Assembly (NCBI GenBank): GCA_032718475.1
Contig: JAUCBJ010000917.1
Coordinates: forward strand, 1 to 39,484
Source: Nemertoderma westbladi
Lineage: Eukaryota > Xenacoelomorpha > Nemertodermatida > Nemertodermatidae
DNA length: 39,484 nt
Direction: 5' to 3'
Shown here: positions 1 through 10,753 of the stretch, one piece after another
How the letters are laid out: every line of letters begins with the position of its first letter
Position numbering within the stretch: position 1 is the stretch's first letter
Program-made: the position numbers and the translations under genes
The notes under the pieces: generated by a model
Database searches by the model: none
What the model was told of the DNA's origin: nothing
What the model saw: only the letters and a program-made list of their open reading frames with translations

Positions 1-1473
1 AAATGTATAAAATCATATACCATGGAGATAATGGAGCGAATGTCGTTAAGAAAGGAAGAGAGTAGGAGACTGAGTTCATATGAATTCTACGATGCAGAAA
101 GACAACTTATACGATATAGTCAAGCTAGGAAATTCCCAGTAGAACTTGGCAGGCTAAAAAGGGGATTTTTTGTAAACAAATCAAGTCCGTTGTATAAACT
201 CCGCCCTTTTTTGGACGAGAATAATGTTATTCGTATGGGATCTCGAATTATTAAGGCGCCATTTGATCGAGATATGAAAGAACCCATCATCATACATCGA
301 AGTGATATAATCGCAACTCGTATAGTTCATCAAATTCACCGCTATAATTTACATGCAGGAAGAGACCACACTCTAACCAATGTCAGGAAGCGTTTTTGGA
401 TTGTGGGGGGCCAAGCTTTAGTGAGAAATATATTATCAAACTGCATCATTTGCAAACGTAATCATCCAACTGTGATGAAACAACTCATGGCGCCATTGCC
501 ACTTGAAAGATTAACCGCCTACGAACCTCCTTTTACTTTCACGGGTGTGGACTATTGGGGACCCATGACTGTTAAGATCGGTCGACGAAGTGAGAAGCGC
601 TGGGGTGCGATATTCACTTGTCTAACCAGCCGAGCAGTTGCATTGGATATTGCATACGATGCATCAGCTGCATCATTTATCAATGTATATAGACGTTTTA
701 TTTGTTGCCATGGAGATGTGAAACTCATCAGATCAGACAATGGTACTTGTTTCGTAGGGGCGGAGCGGGAACTTCGGGAAGCCATGGTAGAGTGGGATTC
801 TGGAATAATTGAGAACAGCTTAGGACCAGAGACTAAGTGGAAGTTCCACACCCCATATGCTAGCCATACATCTGGTGTTTGGGAGCGCCTTATAAAGATC
901 GTTAAGGACGCCCTAAGGTCGTCCATTGGTAGCCATTTAGTTGATGAGGATACTTTACGTACAGCTTTAGCGGAAATTGCCAGGTCATTGAACTCTAGAC
1001 CACTGTACGCGGCATCTGACGACCCCACTGCAGATCAACCGTTAACTCCAAATGACTTGTTGCTACGGCGGCCAGCTTCGAAGGTTCCAGGTCAATTCGA
1101 CACCAATGCTATATATTCGAAACGAACTTGGCAGCAAGGGCAGATCCTGGCTAAGGTGTTCTGGGATCGATGGATTGATGAGTACATTCCATTGTTGAGA
1201 GAGCGACAGCGATGGTTTACAAAGAAACGTAACATTCGTAAGGGAGACCTAGTATTAGTGATGACCGATACCAAGGTGAGGGGAACATGGGTAACGGCGG
1301 TAGTAGACTCTGTTGATGCGGGAGAAGACAACCTAGTGCGTTCAGTGAAAGTTCGCTACAACGGCCGCATATACTCCAGAGATATTTCGAAACTCTGCTT
1401 GCTAGAGGGTTCTACATTTCCCGCTAACAATGCAGGAAGGGAAGAAGTTAATTCTTCAGTCATAGAAGATTAA
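1..1473 (+). CDS. BEL/Pao retrotransposon Pol, C-terminal part (integrase), 5' partial
   Basis: This is the integrase end of a BEL/Pao LTR-retrotransposon polyprotein, which joins element cDNA to host DNA. The frame is open to the left edge, so the true start lies outside the window; residues here are numbered from the ATG at 22. An HHCC zinc-binding domain is seen (H106, H111, C141, C144, followed by RNH). The integrase core follows, with the acidic triad D177 (GVDYWGP), D239 (RSDNGTCF) and E288 (GVWERLI). The C-terminal domain (about 345-460, with WDRWIDEYIPLLRERQRW) matches the DUF5641 type typical of BEL/Pao. The stop is TAA at 1471. No frameshift is visible and all catalytic residues are kept, so the copy may be young. 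Protease and reverse transcriptase would lie upstream and are not in view. Confidence 0.93.
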   Translation, partial: KCIKSYTMEIMERMSLRKEESRRLSSYEFYDAERQLIRYSQARKFPVELGRLKRGFFVNKSSPLYKLRPFLDENNVIRMGSRIIKAPFDRDMKEPIIIHRSDIIATRIVHQIHRYNLHAGRDHTLTNVRKRFWIVGGQALVRNILSNCIICKRNHPTVMKQLMAPLPLERLTAYEPPFTFTGVDYWGPMTVKIGRRSEKRWGAIFTCLTSRAVALDIAYDASAASFINVYRRFICCHGDVKLIRSDNGTCFVGAERELREAMVEWDSGIIENSLGPETKWKFHTPYASHTSGVWERLIKIVKDALRSSIGSHLVDEDTLRTALAEIARSLNSRPLYAASDDPTADQPLTPNDLLLRRPASKVPGQFDTNAIYSKRTWQQGQILAKVFWDRWIDEYIPLLRERQRWFTKKRNIRKGDLVLVMTDTKVRGTWVTAVVDSVDAGEDNLVRSVKVRYNGRIYSRDISKLCLLEGSTFPANNAGREEVNSSVIED

Positions 1474-1811
1474 TATCGGTAGTCATTGTAATTTAGAAGC
1501 TATATATATATTGATTTATGCTAACAAACTAGAAAGATAATAAACTTTAATTATGTGGGAAATATTGAAGTCATAATTGTTTGAATCGGGAATGATTTTC
1601 ATCAATTTGATTTGTATGTATGTGTATTATATGTATCTACGTAAATAAGTAACTAATTCATATTCATTTCGTTTTCATGTGCTCTACTTGGCTTCGATGT
1701 ATCTACGGGGACCTATCACCAAGCTGAAATCTAAGTATGAATGAAGTTTTAGCAAAGATGACGTCGTATATCAGTTCATTATGGGTATATTAGTTCATTA
1801 TGGGATTACTC
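1474..1811. other. 3' noncoding DNA of the BEL/Pao element, possibly including the start of its 3' LTR
   Basis: No gene is seen. The stretch is AT-rich and directly follows the pol stop, where the polypurine tract and 3' LTR of a BEL/Pao element would be expected. I cannot place the LTR edge because the 5' LTR is outside the window. A short direct repeat (AGTTCATTATGGG twice, about 1772-1804) sits just before the 48-bp array. Confidence 0.4.
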
Positions 1812-2253
1812 CGCTAGCGCAGGCAGTGCTGGTGTTGAGTCGGTTTCGTTCGATTAATTCGCTAGCGCAGGCAGCGCTGGTGTTGAGTCGGTTTCGTTCG
1901 ATTAATTCGCTAGCGCAGGGAGCGCTGGTGTTGAGTCGGTTTCGTTCGATTAATTCGCTAGCGCAGGGAGCGCTGGTGTTGAGTCGGTTTCGTTCGATTA
2001 ATTCGCTAGCGCAGGGAGCGCTGGTGTTGAGTCGGTTTCGTTCGATTAATTCGCTAGCGCAGGGAGCGCTGGTGTTGAGTCGGTTTCGTTCGATTAATTC
2101 GCTAGCGCAGGGAGTGCTGGTGTTGAGTCGGTTTCGTTCGATTAATTCGCTAGCGCAGGGAGCGCTGGTGTTGAGTCGGTTTCGTTCGATTAATTCGCTA
2201 GCGCAGGGAGCGCTGGTGTTGAGTCGGTTTCGTTTGATTAATTCGCTAGCGCA
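1812..2253. repeat. 48-bp tandem repeat, about 9 copies
   Basis: About nine 48-bp units run head to tail with only a few substitutions. Each contains the palindrome CGCTAGCG, and most also contain AGCGCT. The unit has no stop in at least two frames, which produces long spurious reading frames on both strands (16-residue periodicity). The position just 3' of the BEL/Pao pol gene suggests it lies in the element's LTR or 3' region. Confidence 0.95.
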
Positions 2254-2705
2254 CATAATCGGGTCGATGACGTCACGAAGTACCGACATATCACAACTGA
2301 TTCGACGACACTGATGCACACAATGAGATTCTCATGGATTGTTATGACTTCACCAGACTCGGATCTATCGTAAACTCAAGAGTTCAGCTTAGGTGAACTA
2401 TGGGACCTTTTGGTGACGGTTTTAGTAGAAATATTAAGTAACATATAACATATTTTTTTAGCAAAATGATAACTTGTGCAATTTGTAGTGTAGGGACAAC
2501 GCCACTCGTTCATTCCAAAGGGTTATGGGTTTTCAGTTTCATAAATTTATCAAATTGGGAGGTGTGGACTGTGGGTATAAAACTGGAATTTACTTTCAGT
2601 TTCAAATAGGCCTATATCAATTTCGCTGACATATGTCTCTGTAGATTCATATCCGGGTTTTTAAAAATAAATTTTTTTTCAAAAATATTTTTTTAGGAAG
2701 CACTG
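2254..2705. other. Unassigned AT-rich DNA with a CRE-like site
   Basis: No gene is seen. A perfect TGACGTCA palindrome (CRE/ATF-type site) lies at 2268-2275, right after the 48-bp array. A related TGACGTC lies before the array near 1759. The 3' LTR of the BEL/Pao element may end somewhere in this stretch. Confidence 0.4.
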
Positions 2706-3494
2706 TAATGGTAGAGCGTCTATGAATCTCAGATCCAATTTATATTTATACATTATACACCAATTATGTTCAGTAACAATGCCAATATATTACGGTACAC
2801 TCTATTCGACATACCTATTCAGCAGAAGCCGTCCTCTGATTGGCCCTGCATCAGATTATTAATGCCGTTATTATTACAGCCAATTATGTTGCTCAGTTCC
2901 TAATGGTAATAAGTAATTATAGAGGTCAACTCTTATACTATATAATAGCAGTAACAACAATTTATTTGCACTCTCTCCTTGTTATTCAGTTGACTCTGTT
3001 GGTAGCTTTAATTAGTTTTGGAGGGATGGTAATTTACTCCTATTTGTTACCAGGTTCAGGTTCAGGTTCAGACAGTTAAATTACAAATTATCATTAACAG
3101 TAATGGTAGAGCGTCTATGAATCTCAGATCCAATTTATATTTATACATTATACACCAATTATGTTCAGTAACAATGCCAATATATTACGGTACACTCTAT
3201 TCGACATACCTATTCAGCAGAAGCCGTCCTCTGATTGGCCCTGCATCAGATTATTAATGCCGTTATTATTACAGCCAATTATGTTGCTCAGTTCCTAATG
3301 GTAATAAGTAATTATAGAGGTCAACTCTTATACTATATAATAGCAGTAACAACAATTTATTTGCACTCTCTCCTTGTTATTCAGTTGACTCTGTTGGTAG
3401 CTTTAATTAGTTTTGGAGGGATGGTAATTTACTCCTATTTGTTACCAGGTTCAGGTTCAGGTTCAGACAGTTAAATTACAAATTATCATTAACA
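2706..3494. repeat. Exact 395-bp direct tandem duplication (two copies)
   Basis: The segments 2706-3100 and 3101-3494 read the same throughout, with a constant offset of 395 bp. Each carries a 79-codon open frame (2840-3079 and 3235-3474) that begins just after a stop without an ATG. The first ATG is at codon 22 and would leave a 58-residue peptide with about two hydrophobic stretches and a Gly-Ser tail from a GGTTCA triplet. I see no homology or codon evidence that it is a gene. Identity without any difference means either a very recent duplication or an assembly artefact. Confidence 0.9.
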
Positions 3495-4092
3495 CTTGTG
3501 CTATTAAAATCTTACAATTACAACGTATTTTACAGTCAGACATATATTTACATCCCTCCATTGTTTATTATTTCAAGTATTACGTAGTCCAATATGGCCG
3601 TATTATCTAGTTAAGTTAAGTTTTATGCTGTAATATTTATTTTGTGTGCGGATCTTCTCATAGACGCAAGGCCTACAGTGCAGTGCAATTCAGGAGGAAC
3701 GGGTGGTAGCGTCCGGACGAATTATTTGTTGGTAAGTGTATATCAATATTACAAATTACGTAACCCTTTGTTTCAAATCAATACTAAATATACAATATAT
3801 TATATTCTTTGATATTGATGTTATTGTCCACCTGCGTAAGCAAAGGGGGAAGTAATTGCCATCCTGTCCGTAGCTATTGATGTACCCTGTACCCTTCTGC
3901 CCATTCTCCTCGGGAAAACAAGTGCCACTGGGAAGGGCCTTTGTTGGATTAGAAGTGTGTGGTAGCCGACGGACGTAAAGTAACGGGTTACTACGCTAGC
4001 GGTTGCTAGAGTGGCTGTGGCATTTCGGTGGCCGGCGTTATCTTTCACATTAAGGCAGTGGGGATAGACGCATGCAGCGGGGGTCCCATACA
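3495..4092. other. Single-copy DNA without a recognised gene
   Basis: The left half is AT-rich. A plus-strand splice-donor-like TTGGTAAGTG occurs near 3729-3738, but no partner exon was found. The segment from about 3830 to 4090 is richer in GC and has a 90-codon minus-strand frame with no recognisable domain. It may be part of a dispersed repeat. Confidence 0.3.
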
Positions 4093-5697
4093 CACCACCA
4101 TGGGTGATCTTCCACAGTAAACCCTTCCACTCTGTTTCCTAAAGGAATGCCTGTTCACCACCGTGGGTTTATCTTCCACAGTAACCCCTTCCACTCTGTT
4201 TCCTAAAGGAATACCTGTTCACCACCATGGGTGATCTTCCACAGTAAACCCTTCCACTCTGTTTCCTAAAGGAATACCAGTTCACCACCATGGGTGATCT
4301 TCCACAGTAAACCCTTCCACTTTATTTCCTAAAGGAATGCCTGTTCACCACCATGGGTGATCTTCCACAGTAAACCCTTCCACTCTGTTTCCTAAAGGAA
4401 TGCCTGTTCACCACCGTGGGTTTATCTTCCACAGTAAACCCTTCCACTCTGTTTCCTAAAGGAATCCCTGTTCACCACCGTGAGTTTATCTTCCACAGTA
4501 ACCCCTTCCACTCTGTTTCCTAAAGGAATACCTGTTCACCACCATGGGTGATCTTCCACAGTAAACCCTTCCACTCTGTTCCCTAAAGGAATGCCTGTTC
4601 ACCACCGTGGGTTTATCTTCCACAGTAAACCCTTTCACTCTGTTTCCTAAAGGAATACCTGTTCACCACCATCGGTGATCTTCCACAGTAAACCCTTCCA
4701 CTCTGTTTCCTAAAGGAATCCCTGTTCACCACCATGGGTAATCTTCCACAGTAAACCCTTCCGTTCTGTTTCCTAAATGAATGCCTGTTCACCACCGTGG
4801 TTTATCTTTTACAGTAAACCCTTCCACTCTGTTTCCTAAAGGAATGCCTGTTCACCACCGTGGGTTTATCTTCCACAGTAAACCCTTCCACTCTGTTTCC
4901 TAAAGGAATACCTGTTCACCACCATCGGTGATCTTCCACAGTAAACCCTTCCACTCTGTTTCCTAAAGGAATGCCTGTTCACCACCGTGGGTTTATCTTC
5001 CACAGTAAACCCTTTCACTCTGTTTCCTAAAGGAATACCTGTTCACCACCATGGGTGATCTTCCACAGTAAACCCTTCCACTCTGTTTCCTAAAGGAATG
5101 TCCGTTCACCACCATAGGTGATCTTCCACAGTAAACCCTTCCGTTCTGTTTCCTAAATGAATGCCTGTTCACCACCGTGGGTTATCTTCTACAGTAAACC
5201 CTTCCACTCTGTTTCCTAAAGGAATGCCTGTTCACCACCGTGGGTTTATCTTCCACAGTAAACCCTTCCACTCTGTTTCCTAAAGGAATACCTGTTCATC
5301 ACCATCGGTGATCTTCCACAGTAAACCCTAACCCTTCAACTCTGTTTCCTAATGGAATGCATGTTCACCACCATGGGTGATCTTCCACAGTAAACCCTTC
5401 CACTCTGTTTCCTAAAGGAATACTCGTTCTCCACCATGGGTGATCTTCTACAGTAAACCCTTCCACTCTGTTTCCTAAAGGAATACCCGTTCTCCACCAT
5501 GGGTGATCTTCCACAGTAAACCCTTCCAGTCTGTCTCCTAAAGGAATCCTTGTTAACCCCCCTGGGTGATCTTCCACAGTAAACCCTTCCACTCTGTTTC
5601 CTAAAGGAATGCCTGTTCACCACCTTGGGTGATCTTCCACAGTAAACCCTTCCACTCTGTTTCCTAAAGGAATGCCTGTTCATCACCATGTGTGATC
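4093..5697. repeat. 63-bp minisatellite, about 25 copies
   Basis: About 25 units of 63 bp, some of 64 bp, share the pieces CTTCCACAGTAAACCCTTCC, CTCTGTTTCCTAAAGGAAT and GTTCACCACC. The two main unit types differ by GGGTGATC against GGGTTTATC, a one-base difference that shifts any reading frame, so the short minus-strand 21-residue repeat frames keep breaking. One unit carries TTTATTTCC (4323-4331), which gives AATAAA on the minus strand. The array lies just downstream of the last recognised exon of the minus-strand gene. Confidence 0.95.
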
Positions 5698-5779
5698 CTG
5701 TATTCCAAGTTACCTTGGTTCCCATTTATCGTCCAGTTAAGGATGAAAGCCTGGGTTGGGCTAGGCGACAGACTTTAAA

Positions 5780-5880
5780 GCACTGTACCCAAACAGCATT
5801 GCCCCCATCTAGGGATAGAACCAGTGCCCCCTGATTGGAATCCCAAACCATTTCTAATAGGCCGCACCAAGGTGATATCA
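5780..5880 (-). repeat. Possible SINE-like fragment (B-box-like motif)
   Basis: Read on the minus strand, the piece GGTTCTATCCC (complement of 5812-5823) resembles a degenerate Pol III B box, in a GC-richer block between the 63-bp array and exon 4. There is no clear A box, so this is only a weak hint of a tRNA-derived repeat. Confidence 0.25.
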
Positions 5881-5946
5881 ACCATATAGATATAATAGGC
5901 CGGTTCGCATTATAAACATAAAAACTAAATATAAAAGGATAAATAC

Positions 5947-6397
5947 CTGGATGAGATAGCGGAAGTGTTTGATAGAGGAGGTCCGATCTCTGAGGTACTA
6001 GAGGGCGATGAAACATCGACGGACAGTTGGATCGACTCAGCAGTATCCGGTGACTCGTTCGAGACTTCATTAGCCGGTCTGTCTGTGGTTGGGCGATCGT
6101 CGTCCGCACCAGTCCGTCGGTTGGCAGACGTTCGGACGGTGGGCGAGACAGACATCGGGGCGGATTCCAAGAAGGTTACCCTGCAGAGCTTCGGAGCCTC
6201 GTGTACAACTGCGAGGGAGAGCGGAGTGGTGGACTCGTCCGAGTGGAGAGCGGTAGCAGTTGGGGGCGGAGGAACGCTGGGATCGGAACCTCTCTCCGAC
6301 GGGTCCACGCAGGGTCTCGGTTGTCTATCCTGGGTCCCCTTATGGGTCGAACTCTGATTGGCTGATCTCAATTGATGTTGGGCCACGTTGCTGTTCA
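5947..6397 (-). CDS. Exon 4 of the minus-strand host gene
   Basis: The acceptor is AATAAGTTTTCAG at 6410-6398, and the exon begins TGAACAGCAACG. Its first two bases complete a codon (GTG, Val) with the last base of exon 3. It encodes about 150 residues rich in Ser, Thr, Pro and Asp, for example SDESTTPLSLAVVHEAPK and RVTFLESAPMSVSP, with no domain I recognise. A donor-like CCAG|GTATTT ends it at 5947 in phase 2. If that donor is not used, the frame reads seven more codons to a TAG at 5927-5925, and this is the last exon. No downstream exon in the right phase and no nearby polyadenylation signal were found, so the 3' end is unresolved. GC content is clearly higher than in the flanking introns. 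Confidence 0.62.
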
Positions 6398-7246
6398 CTG
6401 AAAACTTATTACCTAAAATACAACGGGGCGAATCTCACACACAATTGTCAGCAGTACAAAAGCAACAATAGCCCTAGTCTACTGTATTAGATAACTAAAA
6501 GGAGAACAAAAAACAGGTAGCTAAAAGAGTTATAGGCATAATTTACTCTGGCTACAACCAGATTGGTTTAAAACAACCGTCGTTACCTGTGTGGCAAAAT
6601 GTACAGAAGGCATTTCCAACTCAAAGGCTTACGGATTAAATACCATCAATGTTTACTATACTGATGCAGGAAACGAACTATAATTTTAAATCAATAAGTC
6701 AACGTATTACACGTTGATGGGGTAGGCGATAATACAATTTTTTTAACCTCCTGTATTTTGGCACTTTTTGGAGATATTCAATGGGAATCAATTAACATTA
6801 ACAGTTAGTATAGTCCTAAGACATCCTACAAATGTGATTAATATTATTTATAAAGTTTGTTAAGGCCCTACATTATTTTTTTAATTGATGAGTTACTAGT
6901 CCTAGATTGCGGTAAGCATTTATTAAAATAGAGTGCCGGTACTTCAAAGCATCTGGATTTAATTATAGGCGAGCTGTTTGTGAGAAACGATACCGCCTAC
7001 TGAGGATGGAATGCAAGGAATGTACTTATTATAGTTGGAAATCAATATATCCGTAACAAAGAAACGAAAAACATAATGAATTACAATCATGAGTTGTGCG
7101 CAATAATAAAGAGGAATTGAAACAGATGAATAAATATAAAACCATGAAATAATGTATAAAGTAAGATAAACACACAAACTACTTTAATTAAGTTAACCTA
7201 AAGCCTTTTAGAATAGTAATAAACACAATTTAACCATTTCACTTAC
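6398..7246 (-). other. Intron 3 of the minus-strand gene
   Basis: AT-rich stretch bounded by a donor ACTG|GTAAGTG (exon side at 7247) and an acceptor TTTTCAG (6398). Several short AT-rich frames occur by chance. Nothing else is recognised. Confidence 0.6.
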
Positions 7247-8468
7247 CAGTTTTGAACCCCGGTTTCAGTAAAGCGCTCCGTCTGGTTTCGGACGCGCGGC
7301 CGCGTTCAGGCCGATGGTCCACCGACTGGTACCAGCGAGTGGCGCCAGGGGGCGCACCTGGGGAACTACCGGGGGGCCCAACTGAGGAACTACCAGGGGG
7401 CGCACCTGGGGAACTACCAGGGGGCCCACCTGGGGAACTACCGGGGGGCCCAACTGAGGAACTACCAGGGGGCCCACCTGGGGAACTACCGGGGGGCCCA
7501 ACTGAGGAACTACCAGGGGGCCCACCTGGCGAACTACCGGGGGGCCCAACTGAGGAACTACCAGGGGGCCCACCTGGCGAACTACCAGGGGGCCCACCTG
7601 GCGAACTACCGGGGGGCCCAACTGAGGAACTACCAGGGGGCGCACCTGGGGAACTACCGGGGGGCCCAACTGAGGAACTACCAGGGGCCGCACCTGGGGA
7701 ACTACCAGGGGGCCCACCTGGGGAACTACCAGGGGGCCCAACTGAGGAACTACCAGGGGGCCCAACTGAGGAACTACCAGGGAGCGCAACTGAGGAACTA
7801 TCAGGGGGCGCAACTGTAGTAGAGGAAGACGGTGGTACGACGACACTGCTAGAGGGGGCTTGTACACTGATACCCGTAGAACGGGAGGCTATGTTTCTAC
7901 TTGTACCCCCGCCGGGCACAGCAATACCCTTACTTGTGGTAGGGTCTGTTACAGAGTTACTTATAGCATTGTGTGCTATAATTTTATTTGTAGAAGTAGG
8001 AGCTACCGTACGGGGTGGTACTATATTACTGCTACGTAAACCGCTCTTAATAGGGATCCCCCCTCGAGCGGTGCCCGAAGCAACGCAATTGCGGTCTACA
8101 TAACTCAATTTATTTCCGGCTACAGGCCGACTGTCCGATACAGACTTGTCGGCCGGAACAGACGATGATAAAGGATGTGAAATAGGCACCGTCTGAGGTG
8201 CAGGCATTGGTAAGGGGCGGGAGACAGGTACCGTCTGAGGTGCAGGCATTGGTAAGGGGCGGGAGACAGGTACCGTCTGAGGTGCAGGCATTGGTAAGGG
8301 GCGGGAGACAGAATGTTGTAGAATCTTTGATTTGAACCCTGAGTGATTTCTATAGGATAACGGTTTGCTGATGCCCACAGGTCTGTCTGTCTGGCTGGTT
8401 TGTCCTAAAACCGACTTCTCCTGTCGATACTGTGACCCTCCGACAGTCAAATCTTCTTTAGAATTCGC
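7247..8468 (-). CDS. Exon 3 of the minus-strand host gene (Pro/Ser/Gly repeats)
   Basis: This 1222-nt exon has a strong acceptor (CATTTAATTTTCTAG, exon starting GCG at 8468) and a consensus donor (GTAAGT at 7246). The reading frame crosses the acceptor without a stop, beginning ANSKEDLTVGG, and the whole exon is open. Order of content: a basic Ser-rich start (ISKPLSYRNHSGFKSKI); three copies of a 14-residue PLPMPAPQTVP repeat; a mixed segment with GIPIKSGLRSSNIVPPR; then about 20 copies of an 8-residue GPPGSSSV/GPPGSSPG repeat; then a charged tail (HRPERGRASETRR). Both repeats are multiples of three bases and keep the frame. The product is expected to be disordered; there is no signal peptide or membrane segment. 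The opposite strand is also open here only because of the repeat. Confidence 0.72.
7345..7815 (-). repeat. In-frame 24-bp tandem repeat in exon 3, about 20 copies
   Basis: 24-bp units encode GPPGSS followed by SV or PG on the minus strand. Two unit types alternate irregularly, with a few variants (APPG, AAPG, ALPG, APPD). No unit breaks the frame, as expected for a coding repeat. Confidence 0.93.
8186..8311 (-). repeat. In-frame 42-bp tandem repeat in exon 3, three copies
   Basis: Three nearly identical 42-bp units start at 8187, 8229 and 8271 and encode a 14-residue SRPLPMPAPQTVPV repeat. The frame is kept. Confidence 0.93.
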
Positions 8469-9008
8469 CTAGAAAATTAAATGAAAACTTAAATTACTCA
8501 GTTTATTGAGTATTTATTGCAAAAAAAAACAAATAAATAAAAAATAAACAAAAATAATTCCAATTAGAAAGAAATAACCCAAATTTCAATTCAAATTGAA
8601 ACATATTGATATACATTGTGTCTAACCGTAAGAAATATAGTACCAATATTATTTCAGTATGGCAGTAAAGTACTACTAGTACTAGCACTACTAGTATACT
8701 GTATTGTAGGCCCACGATGGAGTATTATAATATTATTATAAATCATGCATTCCTTTAGGTGCCGCTACTTTGGTTAGACTACAATTATTTACAATCGTAA
8801 TATTTGGGATACATTGAAACAGTTTTCGGTATTTTAATATCGGTCGGTCGGTACAGACACACAGACAGACCCGTATACAGATTGCAGACATAAATCGATG
8901 GGCTAATACAGTCGGCGTCAATGTGTCGCAAAGACGCCACAAGGCGACCATAAAATTATGTAAAATAAACCGAGATAAATAAACGGCTTTATATTACCCG
9001 GATCTTAC
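8469..9008 (-). other. Intron 2 of the minus-strand gene
   Basis: 540 bp of AT-rich DNA with donor CAG|GTAAGA (exon side at 9009) and acceptor TTTTCTAG (8469). A poly-A run on the plus strand (about 8520-8550) puts a pyrimidine-rich tract on the sense strand. No other feature is seen. Confidence 0.62.
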
Positions 9009-9234
9009 CTGCTGATCACCCAAAGTTTGTCCCATATTAGTCGACCTGCTGAGCCGCGGAAGACCTGATCTAGGTCTAATCGCAGACCTAGTAGCTGTGG
9101 GAACTGGGTAGGAATCGGGGTGGGGAGCTGGAACGGGGTGCGGAGGAACTGGGTTGGAATCGGGGTGGGGAGCTGGAACGGGGTGCGGAGAAACTGAGCT
9201 GACACCCGAATTATTATCAGAACTCAATACGCCC
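9009..9234 (-). CDS. Exon 2 of the minus-strand host gene
   Basis: 226 nt with acceptor TTTTTCTTCAG (ending 9235) and a consensus donor CAG|GTAAGA at 9008. The first base completes a codon begun in exon 1, and the exon ends exactly on a codon, matching phase 0 of exon 3. The protein reads GVLSSDNNSGVSSVSPHPVP and onward, with two copies of a 15-residue PHPVPAPHPDS repeat, then a basic stretch RSAIRPRSGLPRLSRS and NMGQTLGDQQ. No domain is recognised; disorder is likely. The downstream exon is only 540 bp away, whereas the proposed upstream exon is 16.2 kb away. Confidence 0.68.
9101..9190 (-). repeat. In-frame 45-bp direct repeat in exon 2, two copies
   Basis: Two 45-bp units (starting at 9101 and 9146) encode 15 residues each, around PHPVPAPHPDS, with one residue difference (SN against SY). 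The frame is kept. Confidence 0.9.
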
Positions 9235-10753
9235 CTGAAGAAAAATTACAATATTTAGCCGGAAAATTAGGCTAATGTTTATGTACCTGTACTTAATACT
9301 GAAATCAGTACTATACTACCAACCAGAAAACAGAATGACAACAAATTATTAATTAAAGTGGTGCGGCGTGAGTTGCTGACAATCGACTGGGTTGAATGTT
9401 GATGCGTTGATGTGCATGGATGGATCATGGGCATCATATTCAAAGTAAATTAGTGTAATTATCCAATCCATCCATATTGATTTGATTACTCTATTACCGA
9501 TATACAAACTTAAAATATGAAATAAACATACTGTAAGCCACAGCGCAAAATTACAAATTAATTATGCAATTAGGGATAATTAATTAATTAAGAATAAATA
9601 TTTATATCCAAATTAATATTCACGACAAAACAATGTTTGACTTCAGCCTTTCTTACCTTAGAGTTTACTAATATTAAGACGAACTACTAGTAGTGTACGT
9701 ACCAATGTTATAGATAAGTAGTCTTATATAACATAAGAGCTACCCGTATATTATTATATAACAAAATAGGACATCTCTAATTCAAATAAGTCTCAGAATA
9801 AGAAGAGAACGTGGTGATTAAATGTAGGCGATAGAGGGTATCAGAGGTGACAGATGGCCTCACTCCACCCACCACCGTACCAGGAAGTAACAGCGCTAAA
9901 GTAAATGATAAAGCGAACTAGGCAACATGTAAAATCGATAAACCACACGGGAACATAAACAATCAAATAATAGAGATAAGGTCCTCAAACTGATTTAATT
10001 ATATATAATTATATATCGAACCGGTATAGTAAGAGATTAATGATACCAATAATTACGTAATAAGAAAAACCTGTACTGTCTGTACCGTACCGGAAACTAA
10101 CAACTGATAAATAAATATTGGGTTGGGATTGTAGGATAGTACCTATTTTTTATATTTCGGCGTACCAACGAAAAATACGCCAAGACAAACAGAAATTGGC
10201 TTTACACATCACACATTCACAATTCAAGCCTCTACAAGATATTATTTAATGTGAATGATAGGCAATTATGTTTAATACCAAACATTATTCAGTGGGATTG
10301 GGTTGAGAAATAACAGAGCTGGGTTGGTGCTTAGTGGTCTTCCATTGGTTAAGTTATAATTTCAAGCAGCTACGAACACATCCCAGATTTCCTGACAGCA
10401 AGATTAAGCTACCGGAATGGTATAAGCATAAGCTAAAGTTTGGTCGTGTTTGTTTTGATATATCAAAATATAATTAAGTGAATTTTTAAGAATAATGTAA
10501 CTAAATATAAAAAAAACATTTTAGTAAATTGCAATATATCCCCCTTAAATACATGGGGTATAAAACAAGAATAATTACACTACACATAAACACAAACATT
10601 ACACAACCATGACCAAAAAAATTTATGTCTACAATTAAAAATAGCAACGTTTGCCAAGAAACGTCATCAAACAAAGTTGAGGTACCATCTGATAATCAGG
10701 CGGACGAACAAATAGTAGGGAAGTAATTTTTAATGGTAAACAATTTGCAACAC
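9235..10753 (-). other. 3' part of intron 1: AT-rich DNA, no gene seen
   Basis: AT-rich, simple-sequence-like DNA with no convincing reading frame. It ends on the sense strand in a good acceptor (TAATTTTTCTTCAG). Nothing else is recognised. Confidence 0.55.

Noticed and set aside
2840-3474. Twin 79-codon hydrophobic frames
   Set aside because: Start without ATG right after a stop; no homology; presence twice is explained by the tandem duplication.
3821-4093. A further downstream exon of the minus-strand gene
   Set aside because: No pyrimidine-rich acceptor and no phase-2 match was found; the 63-bp array separates it from exon 4.
4093-5697. CRISPR-like array of regular repeats
   Set aside because: Units are contiguous with no unique spacers, and the genome is eukaryotic.
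4613-5725. Minus-strand 21-residue repeat protein (SFRKQSGRVYCGR)
   Set aside because: 64-bp units shift the frame repeatedly, so no continuous protein exists.
5965-6490. Plus-strand 130- and 76-codon frames
   Set aside because: They oppose exon 4, whose acceptor and phase fit the minus-strand gene; no splice support on the plus strand.
7252-8103. 283-codon plus-strand frame (PGGPTEEL repeats)
   Set aside because: Antisense of exon 3; open only because the 24-bp repeat has no stops on either strand. The minus strand has matching splice sites and phases, the plus strand does not.
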